Shown here piece by piece: positions 5,701-6,375 of a stretch of DNA of 6,375 nt. The notes beneath the pieces were generated by a model. The model saw only the letters and a list, made by a program, of their open reading frames with translations. It ran no database searches and was not told the DNA's origin. The number at the start of each line of letters is the position of its first letter. Position 1 is the stretch's first letter. This stretch comes from Planctomycetota bacterium (lineage in GTDB: Bacteria; Planctomycetota; PLA2). Both the position numbers and the translations under genes were made by a program. Where the stretch lies: positions 1 through 6,375 of the forward strand of contig JAKLKT010000183.1 in the NCBI GenBank assembly GCA_023150495.1. Reading direction: 5' to 3'.

Positions 5701-6375
5701 TGCTCGCCACATGCCAGGGCCCCTCGCTCGGGGCGGTCGACGCGGCCTTCTCGCCCGACGGAAGGACTTTCGCGACCGCGAACCTCGACGGGACAGCCCG
5801 CATCTACGGGCTCGACGGAACGGAGCTCCTCGTCCTGCGCGGCCATGCGAGTGCCGTGACCTCGGCGGCCTTCTCCCCGGACGGCAGGTCGCTGGTGACG
5901 GCCTCCCTCGACGGGACAGCGCGGATCTGGCACGTGGCCCCGGACGATCTCCTGCGGGTCGCGGGCGAGCGGCTCCTCCGGGACTTCACGCGCGAGGAGC
6001 GGCTGCGCTTCGCCGACCTGCTCGGGCCGGACAACCGGATCGCGATCGAGGCGCATGGCCTCGTCGAGAAGATCGCCGGCGAGCTCCTCCTCGCGGACGA
6101 AATCGCGGAGCGGATCCGGTCCACGACGCCGGACGACGCGGTGCGCGCGCACGCGCTCGGCCTCGCGGCGGAGCTTCGCGAGGACCCGGTCCTGATGAGG
6201 AAGCGCGCCTGGTTCATCGTGCGCCACCCCGGCGGGGACGTCGCGCGCGCCCTCCGCTGGGCCGGGCGCGCGGCCGAGCTGCAGCCGGAGGACGGCTGGG
6301 CGCTCCATGTGCTCGGGGCCGCGCTCTACCGGTCGGGCGAGCACGCCCGGGCCGTCGAACATCTCGCCCGGGCTC
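2772..6375 (+). CDS. Transmembrane Ser/Thr protein kinase with fourteen WD40 repeats and TPR (3' end outside window)
   Basis: The frame is open for 1201 codons to the window edge; the C-terminus is missing. Residues 1-60 form a short helical N-terminal region like that preceding many Planctomycete-type kinases. The Hanks-type kinase domain (about 63-375) is intact: GRGAQG loop 72-77, VALK with K94, helix-C E128, HRD with catalytic D238, N243, DFG 256-258, activation-loop Thr 269/271/273, GTPVYMSPE 276-284 and DVYSLG 296-301. It should therefore be active. A Ser/Pro/Gly-rich insert (about 174-210) follows the hinge. One membrane helix (about 399-421) separates the kinase from a charged helix and an LLLAREA segment (to about 480). 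Fourteen WD40 repeats occupy about 505-1055, then a helical FTREER segment and a TPR unit from about 1158. With no signal peptide, the kinase is cytoplasmic and the repeats should face the periplasm (inference). The ATG at 2772 has only a weak GGA/GAG upstream; an in-frame GTG at 2727 would add 15 residues. It is divergent from the ECF sigma gene, its likely partner. Confidence 0.95.
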   Translation, partial: MAGTPERLTAIVEDFLRHIEGGSGGTPEEFLLARGGDADPETVEVLSLLAQTRARPGSGGELGPYRLERELGRGAQGVVYLATDTRLGRKVALKVLAPHAAFGTEIQGLVDAAGIAETIGAVRRFRREVEVAARLDHPGICPVYEAGILGSTSFIAMRHVEGRTLADLIAEARGRDASASSGARSSVVRLPEPDPESSGVDVPAGAGGRTDIDRACLLVERAARALHVAHEKGLVHRDIKPGNLMVTPSGTPVVLDFGLARDVESGNLTRTGTLLGTPVYMSPEQIAVKEVDRRTDVYSLGVVLFECLALRRPFDAPTLQALCHEILTREPPRLRKLNPAVPPELAVVVETALSKERERRYRTAIDFAEDLRRARERLPIRARPPGPLLRLRRWAERSPALAASVVAIFVLLAAGLAVTSHLLRKTSRALVETERERDAKDAALRHTRALALAGAAAAELDADPMLSLLLAREATRVEPLRETLTRLHDAINRSTSVAILPHDESVCSVAFSPGGDILMSADGATIRLWDTDWKLVGSFPLHDQPVTCAAFSPAGDRILTASGDRTARVWDLAGNVIAILEGHEGSVVDAAFSPDGRAIATASHDRTARLWTAEGELLRTFVHEDWVWRVAFSPDGKRVASASGDGSIRIWGTHGNLVRMLRRPPGNYGLAFSRGGDRIAHLGAAAAVLDLDGQVIAPLARGGVRARFCANDTQVLVAEGWGFQATLWSVEGRQILVLRGHTSAVSDAAQSPDGRFIATASKDGTVRVWEPGRAEGAVLRGHESDLWDVSFSVDGSRIVTASADGTARVWRADGTAEIVLPQDGPVSSAKLSPSGDLVLAASGPIARLWRTDGTEVAALTGHEAKILHAEFSRDGRRIVTAADDGEARLWESDGRFLRAFRHPHEWVKCATFSPDGQRILTSCRDGLARVWSLDGRLLVSVRHEGHMRRAAFSPDGERFVTTSGDPKAYLWQADGKLLATCQGPSLGAVDAAFSPDGRTFATANLDGTARIYGLDGTELLVLRGHASAVTSAAFSPDGRSLVTASLDGTARIWHVAPDDLLRVAGERLLRDFTREERLRFADLLGPDNRIAIEAHGLVEKIAGELLLADEIAERIRSTTPDDAVRAHALGLAAELREDPVLMRKRAWFIVRHPGGDVARALRWAGRAAELQPEDGWALHVLGAALYRSGEHARAVEHLARA
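4284..5936 (+). repeat. Tandem WD40-coding repeats, fourteen units of about 120 bp
   Basis: Within the kinase gene, units of about 40 codons repeat with the core AFSPDGxxhhTAS-DGTARhW. The closing Trp of unit 1 is residue 529 and that of unit 14 is residue 1053, giving an average of 40.3 residues. Units 2, 3, 4, 7, 8, 10, 11, 12, 13 and 14 are good matches, with Tyr replacing Trp in unit 13. Units 1 and 9 lack the full loop. Units 5 and 6 (about 4770-4995) are strongly degenerate. Short DNA strings such as TTCTCGCCGGA recur, consistent with internal duplication. Fourteen units fit two seven-bladed propellers. Confidence 0.88.

Noticed and set aside
4284..5936. Regular 120-bp DNA periodicity as a CRISPR or satellite array
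   Set aside because: The periodicity is the WD40 coding repeat; units diverge at the DNA level and the reading frame is continuous.
2682..6362. A very long open frame on the minus strand opposite the whole kinase gene, continuous with the sigma factor frame
   Set aside because: It is the antisense of a GC-rich coding sequence whose codon bias suppresses stops. Its translation has no domain, only Arg/Glu/Pro/Val-rich low complexity, whereas the plus frame holds every kinase and WD40 motif. Only the 2133-2681 part is real.

Overview
The window is about 70% G+C and looks like a chromosomal segment of a bacterium with a large regulatory repertoire. The combination of a WD40/TPR-fused Ser/Thr kinase, a Planctomycete-type ECF sigma factor, a HAF-repeat secreted protein and a glycine-rich RRM protein is typical of Planctomycetota, Acidobacteriota, Myxococcota or related uncultured high-GC phyla. 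I cannot place it more precisely from sequence alone. Nothing suggests a phage, plasmid, transposon or CRISPR locus.

Layout. Bases 1-300 (minus) hold the first 100 residues of an RRM RNA-binding protein whose glycine-rich tail leaves the window. Its Shine-Dalgarno lies in one arm of a perfect 11-bp hairpin (305-351). A tRNA-Val(UAC) gene lies upstream on the same strand (530-603). The 154-bp gap between the tRNA and the next gene (604-757) is packed with structure: a 7-bp hairpin, an overlapping tight G-quadruplex motif, a 13-bp hairpin and a small hairpin over a ribosome binding site. Next, on the plus strand, is a secreted 450-residue protein (758-2110) with seven regularly spaced HAF-type repeats and a C-terminal helical domain resembling FIMAH.

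Convergent with it is an ECF sigma factor (2133-2681, minus). The two genes are 22 bp apart, and a perfect 8-bp stem hairpin sits in the 3' end of the sigma gene. Divergent from the sigma gene, across a 90-bp gap, is the largest gene, a transmembrane Ser/Thr protein kinase (2772 to the window end, plus). It has an intact catalytic core, one membrane helix, fourteen WD40 repeats (enough for two seven-bladed propellers) and the start of a TPR region. It is truncated by the window end.

How the genes may work together. The divergent sigma factor and kinase are the most coherent unit. ECF factors next to Ser/Thr kinases, with no anti-sigma gene nearby, are known in Planctomycetes, and direct phosphorylation of an ECF factor by a neighbouring kinase is established for EcfP/PpkT of Vibrio parahaemolyticus. 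By inference, the WD40/TPR part of the kinase is a sensing or scaffolding module that controls this sigma factor. The RRM gene may control its own translation through its leader hairpin. No functional link between the HAF protein and the other genes can be shown from the sequence.
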